NCBI GenBank assembly: GCA_002943765.1
Contig: PQWQ01000003.1
Location: 4,463,501-4,527,500, forward strand
Direction: 5' to 3'
DNA from: Psoroptes ovis
Lineage: Eukaryota; Arthropoda; Arachnida; Sarcoptiformes; Psoroptidae
DNA: 64,000 nt
The notes beneath the pieces are model-generated. The model was not told the origin of the DNA, ran no database searches, and was given only the letters and a program-made list of their open reading frames with translations. Position numbers and translations under genes: made by a program. Positions 49,337 to 61,650 of the stretch are shown piece by piece (the stretch's first letter is position 1; every line of letters starts with the position of its first letter).

Positions 49337-50602
49337 TAATAATAATCATAATAATGATATTAATAATCTTAATAATAATCATTATCATTCGCCAATTTAC
49401 CAATGATAATGATTATTATCATTATCATTATCTAAACGAAATATCTTATTATTATTATTATTATTAAATCAATGAGTATCTCTATTTTTCGCGCAAAATT
49501 TAAATTTAAATTTTACAAAAATCCGAAGAAATACGGATGCTTTTCTCACTGTAAATCAAGCCTATAGATGGCCCTTCATTATCATCAATCATTCACCATT
49601 AAGGATGAGATTATAGATTTTTCTGGCCTGAAAATATTACATTTTTTTCTAAAAATAATTTATTATTACAATTTTTTTGATTGAAGAGAGGGAAGTTGTT
49701 AGTTTGATTTGTGAATTTTGATTGAATTGAATTTTGAATTAAATTGTGTTGGCGGTTGTGGTTTTTTTCAAAGCGACGAAACACACTATCCATTTGATAA
49801 TTTATTTGCATTTTTGCAACATATTCATTGCTAATCATTGTGTAAAATGGTGGCAATAATTTTTTTGAAATTTTTGTAATCCTTTTTTAATGTAATTTCA
49901 GTGAAATACAAAATAGTGAAATGTTCAGATTTGAAATTTTGAAAAAAAAAATTTCAAAGAAATTCTTTCCTGATGATAATAATTATCAACAATGGTGAAT
50001 CCATGAACATATGAATTCATAGAATTTTAATGATAAATGAAGAAATCAACATTCAAAAAATTACTGATTTGTCCATCGAAATACATAAAGGTATGCTTTG
50101 AATATCAAATATGCACCACCACAACCAATGATCATTGCCATTTGTGGTATTACAAAATTCATTTGGTGAATAAAAATGGCTTAATATTCAGATGGCTTCA
50201 TTTCATTCAAAAATTTTCGAATCAATTTCACTCAAATTAAATGTTCGATTGATCATGTAATCAATCAATGAAAAATAATGAAATTTATAAAAATTACAAA
50301 TATTTCAAGATTATTGTTATGTGTTCAGGAAATGTAATATTATTAGTATTATTACCAATGCAATTACAACTATTTTTTTGACCAGTGATTTGATTATTAT
50401 TTGATCAACAAATGATGATATGATAATTTTGGTTATCAGTAAACAATGTGCTGCATATAAAATTGAATTTTCTCGACACACAAAAAAACAAAAACTATAG
50501 ACCCTTTTATATTATCAGTATTTTGATTATTTGCATTTTATCAACAAAATGACATGAGATATGATTTATTTGATAAATGTGTGTGCACATGAATTCTCTG
50601 TG

Positions 50603-50610
50603 TATATAAA
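50603..50610 (+). promoter_or_regulatory. TATA box of the small membrane-protein gene
   Basis: TATATAAA, 106 bp before the ATG at 50716; a start site about 30 bp downstream (near 50635) would leave an 80 bp 5' UTR. Confidence 0.6.
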
Positions 50611-50715
50611 TTCTGCTGGAAAATAGTTTAGAATTCATTTCAAATCGTGTTTGTTTGTTTGTTTTTGTCCTCAAGCATTGTATTTCTAATATATGCAAAT
50701 ATCATCGGCGAAAAA

Positions 50716-51060
50716 ATGGCCAAAAAATATTTGTTTCAACATTTCATATTCATCATTATTTCAACCATGGTTATTTTTCAACAATTTCATTCGATTAATA
50801 CGTTGAAAAAATCATCATTACTTCATGTGAATCGATTAAATTATAATAATTTTATCGACCTGAATAACAATGATATTTATTATAATGCTGACAGTGAAAT
50901 GCTGACATATATCAACATGACACTTATTATTGTGCTTTTGGCAAATTTTTGCCATTTACTCAATGTGATATTAGTATTGTTCATTAAATTTGCCAGTTCT
51001 TTCGAAGAATTCAATATTATTGAATCGATTAATCAATTGATTGTTGATCCATATATTTGA
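50716..51060 (+). CDS. Small hydrophobic secreted or membrane protein
   Basis: 114 aa, not recognised. MAKKYLFQHFIFIIISTMVI forms a signal peptide or signal anchor. A polar Asn-rich segment follows, then a long hydrophobic stretch (MTLIIVLLANFCHLLNVILV) that could be a second membrane helix, and an acidic tail. I chose ATG 50716 because it directly precedes the hydrophobic start; the frame is open further upstream to 50647 but without an ATG-led hydrophobic start. A TATA box upstream and an AATAAA near 51189 support a short transcript. Could be lineage-restricted; the coding call rests on context and signal peptide only. Confidence 0.58.
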   Translation: MAKKYLFQHFIFIIISTMVIFQQFHSINTLKKSSLLHVNRLNYNNFIDLNNNDIYYNADSEMLTYINMTLIIVLLANFCHLLNVILVLFIKFASSFEEFNIIESINQLIVDPYI

Positions 51061-51597
51061 ACAATTTTTTTCTATTTCAATTTACTAATTTACTAATGTA
51101 TTTTTATATTTTTTTTCAATTTTTTACCGAATACTTTTGTATAATTTCAATTTTTTTAACCCTTTTATTACAATTTTGACCAATTTTTAATAAAATTTTC
51201 TTATTGAATCCATTGATTTTCAATGATTTATTTTGAATCCATTTCTGTTCCACGAAAAATTTCGGTGAAATTCAAATTTTTCAGCACAACAATAAGCTTT
51301 GTGCTGAAAGCTTGCTGACAACAACAGTCATGCATAAACTGACAGATTTTGAAAAATGAAAAAAATCGAATTAATCCAAACATCATGTATGTACTTGCAT
51401 GCTTGCTTATTAAATACACCAGACAAAATAATAAGTAAAAGTGGGAAATGAAAATTGGAAAAAATTTCCTAGAAATATCAACCAATCAAAACCGACCAAT
51501 CAACCAGTCAACATGACCAGTAATCGCTGCCGCCAACCACCTCCACCACCACCTTCGCATTAAAATGTATACAGGATTTATTTTATTTTTTGATAAA

Positions 51598-51686
51598 AAT
51601 ATTGAGTTGTCCGAAAAGTTCTTGTCGATTTTCGAATGATTTTCCAAAGATATAACCGGTAAAAACTTTGCGGACAACCTAAATAT
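51598..51686 (-). mobile_element. Inverted-repeat element, class A (copy 26)
   Basis: TATTGAGTTGTCCGAAAAG..CTTTGCGGACAACCTAAATA. Confidence 0.89.
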
Positions 51687-51905
51687 AATCACTTTTTGGT
51701 ATTATTATATTTCAATCATTTCAATCCGAGCCACCACCATCATAATCATCATCATCATCGTCAGTAACAATTTGATTGAATTTTCGAAAATAAAATAATC
51801 CAAATGTGTGTATATTTGACCATTTTGATCAGTTTTGATTTGTTTTGTTTTCTGTTTTTTCCGAATGGAAAATCATTGATAATTTTCGATTTTTGATTAT
51901 TTTTC

Positions 51906-51991
51906 TATTAAGTTGTCCGGAAAGTTCTAGCCGATTTTCATCAGCAACTCTATTCGATTAAGCCGAATGAACTTGTCGGACAATCTAATAT
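51906..51991 (+). mobile_element. Inverted-repeat element, class B (copy 27)
   Basis: TATTAAGTTGTCCGGAAAG..CTTGTCGGACAATCTAATA; core CAGCAACTCTATTCGATTAA. Confidence 0.9.
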
Positions 51992-52393
51992 TTGATTTTT
52001 GTCGATTTTTAATAAACAGGTATCGAAAATTTCATAAAAAATATGAAAATTAAATACAAACAGGTGTAATATATTTATTTATTACGGTATTCAGCAGTAA
52101 TAAATAGCAAAATAAGAAATTTTTGATGTATTTTTTGCTGATAGAAAGCATGTATTGATCGCCTATACACTGCAAGCATATACGAACACGATTATGCATT
52201 TACCAATTGAAAATTAAACGAAGAAAATCAAAGAAAATTGAATGATAAATATTACGGAACGAGGAAGGCAATGTTTTTTGTTGATGTGTGTTTAAATTTA
52301 CATACATAAACATATGCACTCATAAACATTTAATGATGATAATAATAAATTGATTTGATTTACCTGCTAATTCAATCATTGAATACCAATTTT

Positions 52394-52480
52394 AGTAGGC
52401 TGTCCGTAAAGTTTTGGCCGATTTTCATGAGCAACTCTACCCGATTAAGCCGCATGAACTTTTCGGACAGCCTAATATCA
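52394..52480 (+). mobile_element. Inverted-repeat element, class B (copy 28)
   Basis: TAGTAGGCTGTCCGTAAAG..CTTTTCGGACAGCCTAATA; core GAGCAACTCTACCCGATTAA. Confidence 0.91.
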
Positions 52481-53017
52481 CAATAATGATTATTGTTATT
52501 TCACAATAACAATATACGATAATGATGCTCACGATAACATAATCAATAGTTGAAATGGTCTAAATTTGATTTTGTATTTGATCGATTTTTCTATTTTTTT
52601 CAAATTCGATGTTCGATTATTATCATCAATTTGTAATTTAATTTTGCGAAAACCAAAAATAAATTCAACAATTTATTCAAATTCAAATGGAAATTACCTC
52701 TTAAAAACAATCGATATTGTGATCGTGTGGCCATTGATATTCAATGAAATCGATTGGAATCGAATGCTCATCATTGAATCATTAGATTTAAATCACATTT
52801 AATTATGAGAAAAAGAGGAAAAAAATCTCATAATCATAATGAAGATGATTACTGCTGCTAATTAGAATTTTTAATTAGCGAAAATTTTAATCAAATAAAC
52901 AAAAATTGAAATTATTATTCATTTGGAAAACGTTTTTATCGCATTTCCTTGTTAATTTTTATTAATAAAAATTGAAATAAAATTGAAATGAATAGCCCAA
53001 AGATGAAATAATAAAAT

Positions 53018-53106
53018 GTATTAGGTTGTCCGACAAGTTCTTACCGATTTTCGAATGATTTTTTTTGCGATATGACCTGCAAAAACTTTCCGGGCAGCCT
53101 AATATT
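53018..53106 (-). mobile_element. Inverted-repeat element, class A (copy 29)
   Basis: TATTAGGTTGTCCGACAAG..CTTTCCGGGCAGCCTAATA; inner arms diverged (ACCGATT / GACCTGC). Confidence 0.88.
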
Positions 53107-53439
53107 TTGTTTGACGGAAAATATCATTTGAAATATCAGAAATGAAATTTCAAGCAAATTTCTCAAAAATCTACTCGGTTCCTGTGTAATAATATTCGAT
53201 TAATATCAAATATAACATTGAATTATTCAATCATTTTATCTTTTTGAAAATTATCATTCATATATTGCTTGCAGATGATCTCACTTTTGAGTCTCAATTT
53301 TTCGAATATTTTAAATATCGAAGGATGTATTTTAGCCGTATAGTAAGTAATTAATAATAATAAATAAATGAATTATTTATTTATTTATCAATCCTCTCCT
53401 CGAGCAAGCAATTACCTAGTGTAATAAATTGATATATGA

Positions 53440-53528
53440 TTACGTTGTCCGGAAAGTTCTGGCCAATTTTCATCAGCAACTCTATTGTGATCAAGCCGAA
53501 TGAACTTTTCGGACAACCACCTAATATT
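53440..53528 (+). mobile_element. Inverted-repeat element, class B (copy 30)
   Basis: ATTACGTTGTCCGGAAAG..CTTTTCGGACAACCACCTAATA; a 3 bp duplication (ACC) at the right end. Confidence 0.89.
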
Positions 53529-54281
53529 ATCAAATGCCTTTTTAATTTTTTCACATTTTAAAATGATGATTATTATCAGTGATAGGTACACACATCATAT
53601 CATATGTGGATATGGATATGCATGTGTTTCAGGAAATAACATTTGTTGATTTTGCTGATATTTTTATTCGGAAAAATGTAATTAATTATAATGAAAATGA
53701 AATAAAATCGAAAAATTGTAAAAGATTATCTTATACCTGATGGTAAGGTAATTGTGTGTGTGTATGTGTGTGAAAGGGTTTAAACTCAACACACAACATA
53801 TTTCAATTCACTTTCAAAATTTGTAACCACACACATACAATAGCCTTAGCTAAGAGTAACTGGCTAAGTAAATTTTCCCGTGGATGCTTTTATGAAAGGG
53901 AAACCAGTCCATTATGTGTTTTTTAGGATGAATGAATGAATGGATGGATCATCAGCTGCTGCTGCTGATGATGATCATAATTTTGGACACGATAAATATA
54001 TTCCCGAAATAGACATTTGTTCGAATTATTATTCGAAATAATAATAAGAGAAAATGGGAATGGCACCTTTTGTACCTTTTCAAATTGTATTTATTTGTTC
54101 GAAACAAAGTTTTATGGATAAGCGGATATTAATATAAAGATTTGGGCGTATTTGAGAGAGAAATTCATTTTTTTCAAATCAAGCATCATGCACATCTTTT
54201 TGATGCAAACCATTGGATTATATGGATTTTTCTGTTGTTGTTGTTTTGTTGATGATGATTATACCAATCCAATCATCATCA

Positions 54282-54290
54282 TATAAATAG
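54282..54290 (+). promoter_or_regulatory. TATA box of secreted-family member 4
   Basis: TATAAATAG, 142 bp before the start codon at 54424, placing transcription start near 54315. Confidence 0.65.
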
Positions 54291-54423
54291 CATTCGAATT
54301 GATGATTGATCAAACATAGACATCATCCATCGTTTCATCGAACAACAACATCATTTTTTACAAAATTTTAAAATTTGTGTTTGTTAATTTTTATATTAAC
54401 TCTTTCAAAAAGCATTCAAAAAA

Positions 54424-55514
54424 ATGATCAAGGTAAAATCAATGATTGTGATTTATCAGATTTTTACTTGAAAATTTGACCAAAATATGATTTTGTTAAA
54501 TTTCAACAGTCAATTGTATCTGTATGTCTTTTGATGGCAACCACCTGTCATGGTGCTGGTTACGGTGGCGGTGGATCAGCTAGCGGATATGGTGGTGGCC
54601 TTATGGGAGGCGGTGGCGGTGGTTTTGGTGGCGGTCTTGGCGGTGGTGCCGGTGCTGGTGGTGGTGCTGTTCAACCAGTATCAGGCTTTGGCGGTGGTCC
54701 AGTCACTGCTGCTGTTCAATCATCACACACTGTCGAAATTCGACATGTGAATGTACCGATGGAATTGCCACAACCACAAATTGTTGAAGTTGAAGCTGGT
54801 AATCTTCCATTGACTATTCATTTCAAATCAGCATCCAGCGCTTTGAATGTTGTGCAAACTCATCAACCAGGCTTAGCCGGTGAAGCTCAACACACTACCT
54901 CAGAAGATGAACCACATCGATTGGTACATGAAGTTACTAAGCCAGTCATCCAGGAAGTTCGTGAAATCATCACACCATACCGACGAGTCATTCAAGAAAT
55001 CAAACCAGTCCAAGAAGAAATTCAAACCATCATTGCCAAAGGTGAACCACGTCCAGTGATTCAAGCTGCTGATATTGCAGGTGCCGCAGGTTTAGGTGGT
55101 GCCGGTGGTTTAGGTGGCGGCAGCGGTTCTGGTTCAGGTGGTTATGGTGGTGGTTTAGGAAGCGGTCTCAAAGGTGGTCTTAGCGCTAATTATGCTGCAG
55201 CCGCATCAAACACAGCAACTGCTTCAGTGGCCAGAGCATCACCATCATCATCATCATCATCATCAGGTAAATCATCTACACCAAACACATCATCATCATT
55301 AACTAATCCTTCATCGGCCATATCTTACTTCAACGATGCTTTATCAGGAGTTTCATTTGCACAGGGTTCTAGCAGTTCATCAACATCGACTGGCAGTTCA
55401 AAAAGTTCACCAGTATCACAATCATCAAGCGGATCATCGATTCGAATTCTTGAAGGTGGCAGTAGCCGATCAAGTGGATTAAGCACAATCAATGCATACA
55501 AATCACGTGCCTAA
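54424..55514 (+). CDS. Secreted PYRxV-motif family protein, member 4 (Gly- and Ser-rich)
   Basis: ATG-ATC-AAG (54424-54432) plus exon 2 (54510-55514), across a 77 bp GT..AG intron, encodes 337 aa. M-I-K-SIVSVCLLMATTCHG is a signal peptide with cleavage before AGYGG. The mature protein has a Gly-rich head of GGG/GYGG repeats like structural or cuticular proteins. Next come PLTIHFKSASSALNV (the shared IxFxSxS motif), KPVIQEVREII, PYRRVIQEIKPVQEE and IIAKG, then a second Gly-rich patch and a Ser-rich tail. Upstream TATA box and short intron make this the best-supported member. A structural or matrix role is inferred from composition only. Confidence 0.86.
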
Positions 55515-57125
55515 AAATAAAAATCGAAAAGCTTAATCACAGAGAAACCCGAGAAAAAAAACCAAAAACCAAAAAAAATGATTAGATTTTAGTTGATCAT
55601 CATCATTATCATCATCCATTCCAGTCACGATCATCATCATCATAATCATCATCGATTTTGACCACCGTTCATATTCATCACATTAAAATCACATTCAATC
55701 CTCATCATCATCCAATTCTCAATCATCATGATCATCATCTTCAACATCATCATGATCCGAACAACATTGGCCGCACATATTTGGTTCATTTTATTTTTAA
55801 ATACACCGAAAACAATCGATAATCGAATGCCGATGTCTCTTTGCCATCAATGATCCCAAAAATGAACCGATAATTTGCCACAACTCACTGGCCAATCAAT
55901 CCATTGAACAGATCATTGATCATTCAATTTTTTTTTGACATTTAAAAGTCACAATTTTTTATTTTTTCAAATGGCTTTCGAATAACCATACATTGGCCAT
56001 ATTGAAACATATTTTGAGCAATAAGCGATGATAATAGTAACAACAATGATATAATCGATAGTTGATGGTTACCGATTAATATTTTGTGTCAATGATGCCA
56101 TATTTGATGATGATCATCATAAACAATCGACAACCAATCATAATCATCCGATATATATTTATAGTCATTTTATATCTTATAATAAACCAAAGATATTCTC
56201 AGAAATATGGACCGAAACAAAGATTATTGTTATTGTGGCTATTATCATATGCTTTCGATTTGTAATGATTTCAAATTTTTCAAATATTATGAGATATTAA
56301 TAAAAAAAACATTTTTAAAAAATGAAATTTTTTTCAATTTTTCAATTTTTTTTTTGAATCAATAATTTCAATCGTTTTTGTGGGCTATAGTTTTGCATTA
56401 CTGTTGTTGTTTGCTTGGTAAGGCTATTGTTCGCCCAATCTTGAATATTTTTATTCTAAAAATAAAAATCTTTTCATTTAACCACATTCATTTGTTGAAG
56501 CATTCAAACAACAATGATCAATTGATGATTATTATGATAATATTTTAGATTGTCCGGAAAGTATTGGTCGATTTTCATGAGCAACTCTATTGTGATTAAG
56601 CGGAATGAAGTTTTCGGACAACCTATCATAAATGATGAACATTTTGTTTTTTTCTTTGTTCGGCATCATCATACGAATAATAATAAAGTGAAGTGAAATT
56701 AAAAATGAAACATTTCTTCAACAGAAAAAGAAAGATGTTTTTCAATTTGTTTTTTGAATTTATTATTATTATTATTATTTCAACCCTTTCAATTCGAATT
56801 TTTCAAATTTTTTTGAATTTTCAAAAGAAAATCTCAGCACCATCTTTGAGCTACGAATTTTATTAGAATTTTTATTCATTTTTATTACCTGACCAGCATA
56901 ATTCTCACCCTTACCTTTTAAAATGCAATTTTCTTCTGTTTATTCGTTTGTTTGTTTACTTTCTTAAAGAAATTTATGAATTAATAATTCCTTAAGATCA
57001 GTATTTGTGATTAGTGGATTTTATTTATCAAAGAAATTGATTTTGATTTATTTTCATACAAAAATATTTGAATGAAAGCAACAGGTGGTCAATCAGTAAT
57101 AAATGACCAGTTATTGTGCTGAATA
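55515..57125. other. Intergenic between member 4 and the C1GALT1-like gene
   Basis: Starts with a likely long 3' UTR of ATC/CAT-rich sequence; an AATAAA at 56181-56186 could end it. One class B element lies at 56541. Nothing else recognisable. Confidence 0.5.
56541..56630 (+). mobile_element. Inverted-repeat element, class B (copy 31)
   Basis: TTTTAGATTGTCCGGAAAG..GTTTTCGGACAACCTATCATA; consensus core. It is the rightmost copy; none follows in the last 7.4 kb. Confidence 0.9.
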
Positions 57126-58394
57126 ATGGCCATGAATAATGGGAGAAAATCATCAATTCAATATTCGAAAATTGCAATAAAATTATGGAAAACATTTTTA
57201 ATCCTTTGTTCAGTGCTATCCGGCGTATTATTTGCAATTGTTTGGCATAATTATGAACAAACAGTACGACAATTATCAACCATTCATTCACCAATAATAA
57301 ATCATAAGTATAATAATGATCTGTTGACAAAATTAGATTATCATCTTCGCGATTTAAGCTATGAAAAATGGTTAGAATCATTATCTTTGGAATCCGTACG
57401 AATACCACATGAATTAATAAGTTATGGCCCGAATCGTTCATCATTAATACTTGAATCTGAATGGTTAGCTAATCGAACACGGGTACTTTGTATGGTCATC
57501 GTTACGACACGTAATCGTATGAAAGCGGTGAATCAAACATGGACACAACATTGTAATGAACACTATTTTTATGGTGCATTTCATGAAAAACGGCCACCAT
57601 ATATTAAAATCAAATTATTAGATGATTCCTTGCTGTCACCACGAACATTTTGTTTAGCATTTATTGATTTGATTACACGTTTTAAACATGATTATGATTG
57701 GCTACTAATAACCACTGATCAAACATATGCTATTGTCGAAAATCTACGATATTTGGTTGCACCACTTGATCCCTATCAACCATTTTATATTGGACGACCT
57801 GTTAAACATTATTTCCTTGGTGTTTATAATTCATTCGAATCTGGAATTGTACTAAGTCGTGGTGCATCGGATTTATTGGCCGCAAATTTATTCACTGGTA
57901 ATCATACTACATGCGTTAATCTGCCAACAAATGGTATGATTTATGGTGGCCAATTTGATTCATATATTGCCATGTTTCTCGCACGTTATGGTGTACGGCC
58001 TGAAAATTCTTATGATCAAAATTTTGATGGCAGTGGTGGCGGAACAAGATTTCATCCCTTTATGCCCGAGAAACATCTTAATCCACAATTGATTTCGGTA
58101 TTCGATACATTTTGGATGTCCAACCTGTTACCAGTTTCAGATGGTTTTGCTTGTTGTAGTAATCGTGCCATTACATTTACTGGATTTTCATCAGTTACAA
58201 TGTATTTTATTGAATATTTACTTTATCATTTAGCTGCTTTCGATCAATTTGACATTGTCAATGGTATTGGTAATGATCCACCACCTTATTCATCATATAA
58301 AGTATCATCAGATTTTGATACTACAACAACTACCCGCAAACATCATCATCATCACCACCATAACAAGCTGAAACAGACCAAACATCATCATTAA
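57126..58394 (+). CDS. C1GALT1-like type II membrane protein lacking the DxD motif
   Basis: 422 aa, one exon. It belongs to the core-1 beta-1,3-galactosyltransferase family (GT31), which adds galactose to GalNAc-Ser/Thr in the Golgi. Topology fits: short cytosolic tail, signal anchor at about 20-40 (WKTFLILCSVLSGVLFAIVW), stem, then the catalytic-type domain. Matching segments: RVLCMVIVTTRNR, W-T-Q-H-C-N, the DWLL..ENLRYLV region, FHPFMPEKHL (about 309-318), CCSNRAITF (about 343-351) and TMYFIEYLLYHL. The metal-binding D-D-D of active C1GALT1 is T-D-Q here (residues 197-199, in LLITTDQTY). It may be an inactive homologue, perhaps a chaperone like vertebrate COSMC. A His-rich tail ends the protein; AATAAA at 58430-58435. 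Confidence 0.88.
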   Translation: MAMNNGRKSSIQYSKIAIKLWKTFLILCSVLSGVLFAIVWHNYEQTVRQLSTIHSPIINHKYNNDLLTKLDYHLRDLSYEKWLESLSLESVRIPHELISYGPNRSSLILESEWLANRTRVLCMVIVTTRNRMKAVNQTWTQHCNEHYFYGAFHEKRPPYIKIKLLDDSLLSPRTFCLAFIDLITRFKHDYDWLLITTDQTYAIVENLRYLVAPLDPYQPFYIGRPVKHYFLGVYNSFESGIVLSRGASDLLAANLFTGNHTTCVNLPTNGMIYGGQFDSYIAMFLARYGVRPENSYDQNFDGSGGGTRFHPFMPEKHLNPQLISVFDTFWMSNLLPVSDGFACCSNRAITFTGFSSVTMYFIEYLLYHLAAFDQFDIVNGIGNDPPPYSSYKVSSDFDTTTTTRKHHHHHHHNKLKQTKHHH

Positions 58395-58987
58395 ATCAAT
58401 GATATCAACCGAATGATGCATAAATACAAATAAATCTTCAAATTAACTAATCTCGATTTTCTCTATACCAACTATATGATGAGAATGGTATTATTGATTG
58501 CTTTAATGATGGTGGTAAATTAACAAAATCAATCAACTCAAATCGATCGGCATTTAGAGAAATTTGTTTGGTTTGATTATCAATGATTTTCGAATTAATG
58601 TGTGTGTATCTGCTGTTTGTTTAAATGTGAATTTGAATGATTATAAAAATGTTTTCAAATGTGTAAATAATATGATATTTGAATGTAGTAGGTATTATTT
58701 ATGATTATATCGATATAACAAAACATAATGAACGAGAGAAATAAATTGTTGATTTTGTGTGATATTGGCCAAACCAAATTCATTGATTGGAATCGGCCAA
58801 AAACGATTTTTTGTCAAGAGTCAAACAAAAAGAATAAAGTGAAGAGAAAAAGCTAGGGCATAAATGTGTGTTTATAATATATATCATAAATGGATGATAT
58901 ATTATGATTAAAATAGAAATGATAAATGTTTATTTGTTTTGTTTCTGGTTGTTCATCTATATCTAGTCCTTTCTTAGTATTGAATGT
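58395..58987. other. Convergent 3' region of the C1GALT1-like and H3.3 genes
   Basis: AATAAA at 58430 (plus) serves the left gene and AATAAA on the minus strand at 58929-58934 serves H3.3. Otherwise A/T-rich without features. Confidence 0.55.
58929..58934 (-). terminator. Poly(A) signal of the H3.3 gene
   Basis: AATAAA on the transcript strand 54 bp after the stop codon, as expected for a polyadenylated replacement histone and not a stem-loop-ended replication histone. Confidence 0.6.
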
Positions 58988-59490
<503 letters not shown>

Positions 59491-60549
59491 ATCTATCAAT
59501 GAATAAATGAAAAAAAAAAGAAAATTAAACGATAATCAAGGAATGTTTATGTTTACATGTGATAATCAATCATAAAAATAATGGCGCCTAAATAAACAAA
59601 TACGCCATCTTCAATGCCAATGCAACATTATGAGCAATCAAGACAAAATTTTCTAGTAATTAGGATAAATACCTTAATTATCAAGTTTAATCAATAAATT
59701 CAGGAATTTAAGATGATCAAAATTCGTTGATATTCTTAAAATGCTTTAACGACACATCAACAAATAAACAAAAACAAAACAATAACAATGGAGGTATGTC
59801 AAAAAACTCAAAACAGTAACAAGTATTCAGCTGAGTAGTGTTCAATAACAATCAAACAGCCATAGAACTAGTAGCATAGATTTAATGTTAACTCTATTTG
59901 GGGATTACATCATTGAGAGCAAAAGTCAGATGCCACTTTGAAATATTCATTCATGAATTCAAACAATAATCAATTCTTACCAAATATCCGAGCGGATGAT
60001 TGATAAAATTCGCAAACTAATTTACATTTTGATCAATTGATGGTCAATCAATTCAAATTGATTAAGATTCTTCGGTAAAAATTATTAAGAAATTAATTGG
60101 ACAAATCAATTCTTCAAGTGTGTTAACATAAACAGATGTTGTGCACAAGAGAAAGAGTAGTGGCATATAAGAATTGTGGTCAAATTTTTACTTTTCATTC
60201 GATGTGAAAACACTGAAAGAGAAATTTTTAAAAAATTTCCTGAAACATTTATGTAAAGGGATAAAAATTCTGGATCCATTCTTATCTAAATCAGTTATAT
60301 AGAACTTGAAAATAAAGACAAGGTCCGCAAAGAATTTTCCTGGAAACTAACAAGACATACAAACACAGCCGCAAGAAACATCTTGTGGTAGTGGCGGTAC
60401 GGGAAATCCACCCAGGCTAAAAATTCTCAATATTCTCACACTTCCACCCCCGACTATATTTATGCTGAGATTAAACACTAGGCGGCATTATTTTCAAATG
60501 AGAAAAATGCTGATCAAAAAGAGGAAGAGGAGCACATCTCCCACATCTC

Positions 60550-60554
60550 ATTGG
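60550..60554 (-). promoter_or_regulatory. Candidate CCAAT box for H3.3
   Basis: GAGCCAATGAG on the minus strand within the least AT-rich patch upstream of H3.3, about 1.06 kb before its ATG. Consistent with a promoter separated from the ATG by a 5' UTR intron; unproven. Confidence 0.35.
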
Positions 60555-61586
60555 CTCTCTCAAAAAATTTCAAATAAGCGAGAAAAAAAGATGGCCGCCT
60601 ATGTTGTTGTAACCGTTTGATATGGGAAATTAAAAATTCGTTAATTTACGCTAATGACAATATGATTTCAAAGGATTTTTCGTTCGAAAAATGTTCTGGA
60701 TTTCAAAAATTTTAATTGAATAGATGATTCAAGAGATTTTGAATGATAAATAAAGGTATTCGAAAAATGATTTAGGACTAAACAAATAAGGAAATCAAGA
60801 ATGCAATTCCCAAGCAAAACAATAGGGATTTAAGAAAGTAATTGAATCAAATCGAATTTTCAAAACTAAAATTGACATATTTAGCTAAGACATGTGTCTT
60901 TTCAAAACATATCAAACAATTTTGATGGAAAAATAAGCTAGCGAGACGACGATGCTCGATTGATTTATGAAATGATTGATTTATCATAATTTAATGATTA
61001 TAATCATTTGATTCAAATCAATAATAAAACATACCTTAAAATTTACCACGAAATTTCAGTTGATCCTAATTGATTAAGATTTTCAGTCGTTAAATTTGAG
61101 AAAAATTTTACCAATTTCAAATTGATTAATTAATGAAGGGTTAATATTTCGGTCAAAGTACACCAAAAATAAATGTAATTCGGTTAAACAAAACGTAATT
61201 GATATCAAAACAATATAATGCAATATTGACTCAATCGAATTATTTTGATTCGGAATGAAAGAAGCGCAAATCTTATACAAAATTTCTCACTATTTTTATT
61301 GCTACTACCATTTTAAAAAACGTAGCTATTTTGATTATTTATGTCAATTTTTCCAACTGCTAGCGGTACATAATATAATAATGTTGCAGTGAAAGTAACT
61401 AATCTCACTTGTGGTAGTAGTGGTCAACAAATGTTATACAAAAAAAAGTGTTATGATCACGAGACACTCATAATGTGTCAATCCTCCCGCCGCTGCCTTC
61501 AAACGATGCTAGCGACATAAACATTGTTATTAGTCATTCAAATTCAAAATTTGTGGCGGTAAATTCAAAAATTCAAATTATAATAT

Positions 61587-61592
61587 TTTATT
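61587..61592 (-). terminator. Candidate poly(A) signal of the JMY/WHAMM-like gene
   Basis: AATAAA on the transcript strand shortly after the stop codon at 61651. Confidence 0.5.
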
Positions 61593-61650
61593 GAATACAT
61601 TCAAAGGTCAATAAATACAATGATTATAGTTTTCGAATCACAATTTTGTA

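Larger units (their letters stand above)
51061..54423. other. Intergenic before secreted-family member 4
   Basis: Element-dense: five class A/B copies within 2 kb (51598, 51906, 52394, 53018, 53440). AATAAA near 51189 serves the small upstream gene. No supported exon. Confidence 0.5.
59491..61650. other. H3.3 5' region and 3' flank of the JMY-like gene
   Basis: Likely contains the H3.3 5' UTR intron and promoter. A less AT-rich patch at about 60340-60620 includes a minus-strand CCAAT (60550-60554) and an AAGATGGCCGCC close to YY1/pho sites. Minus-strand AATAAA at 61587-61592 lies about 60 bp after the JMY-like stop. No element copies occur here. Confidence 0.5.

Noticed and set aside
57028..57444. 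138-residue frame antisense to the start of the C1GALT1-like gene
   Set aside because: It overlaps a well-supported gene and has no recognisable domain; a shadow frame.
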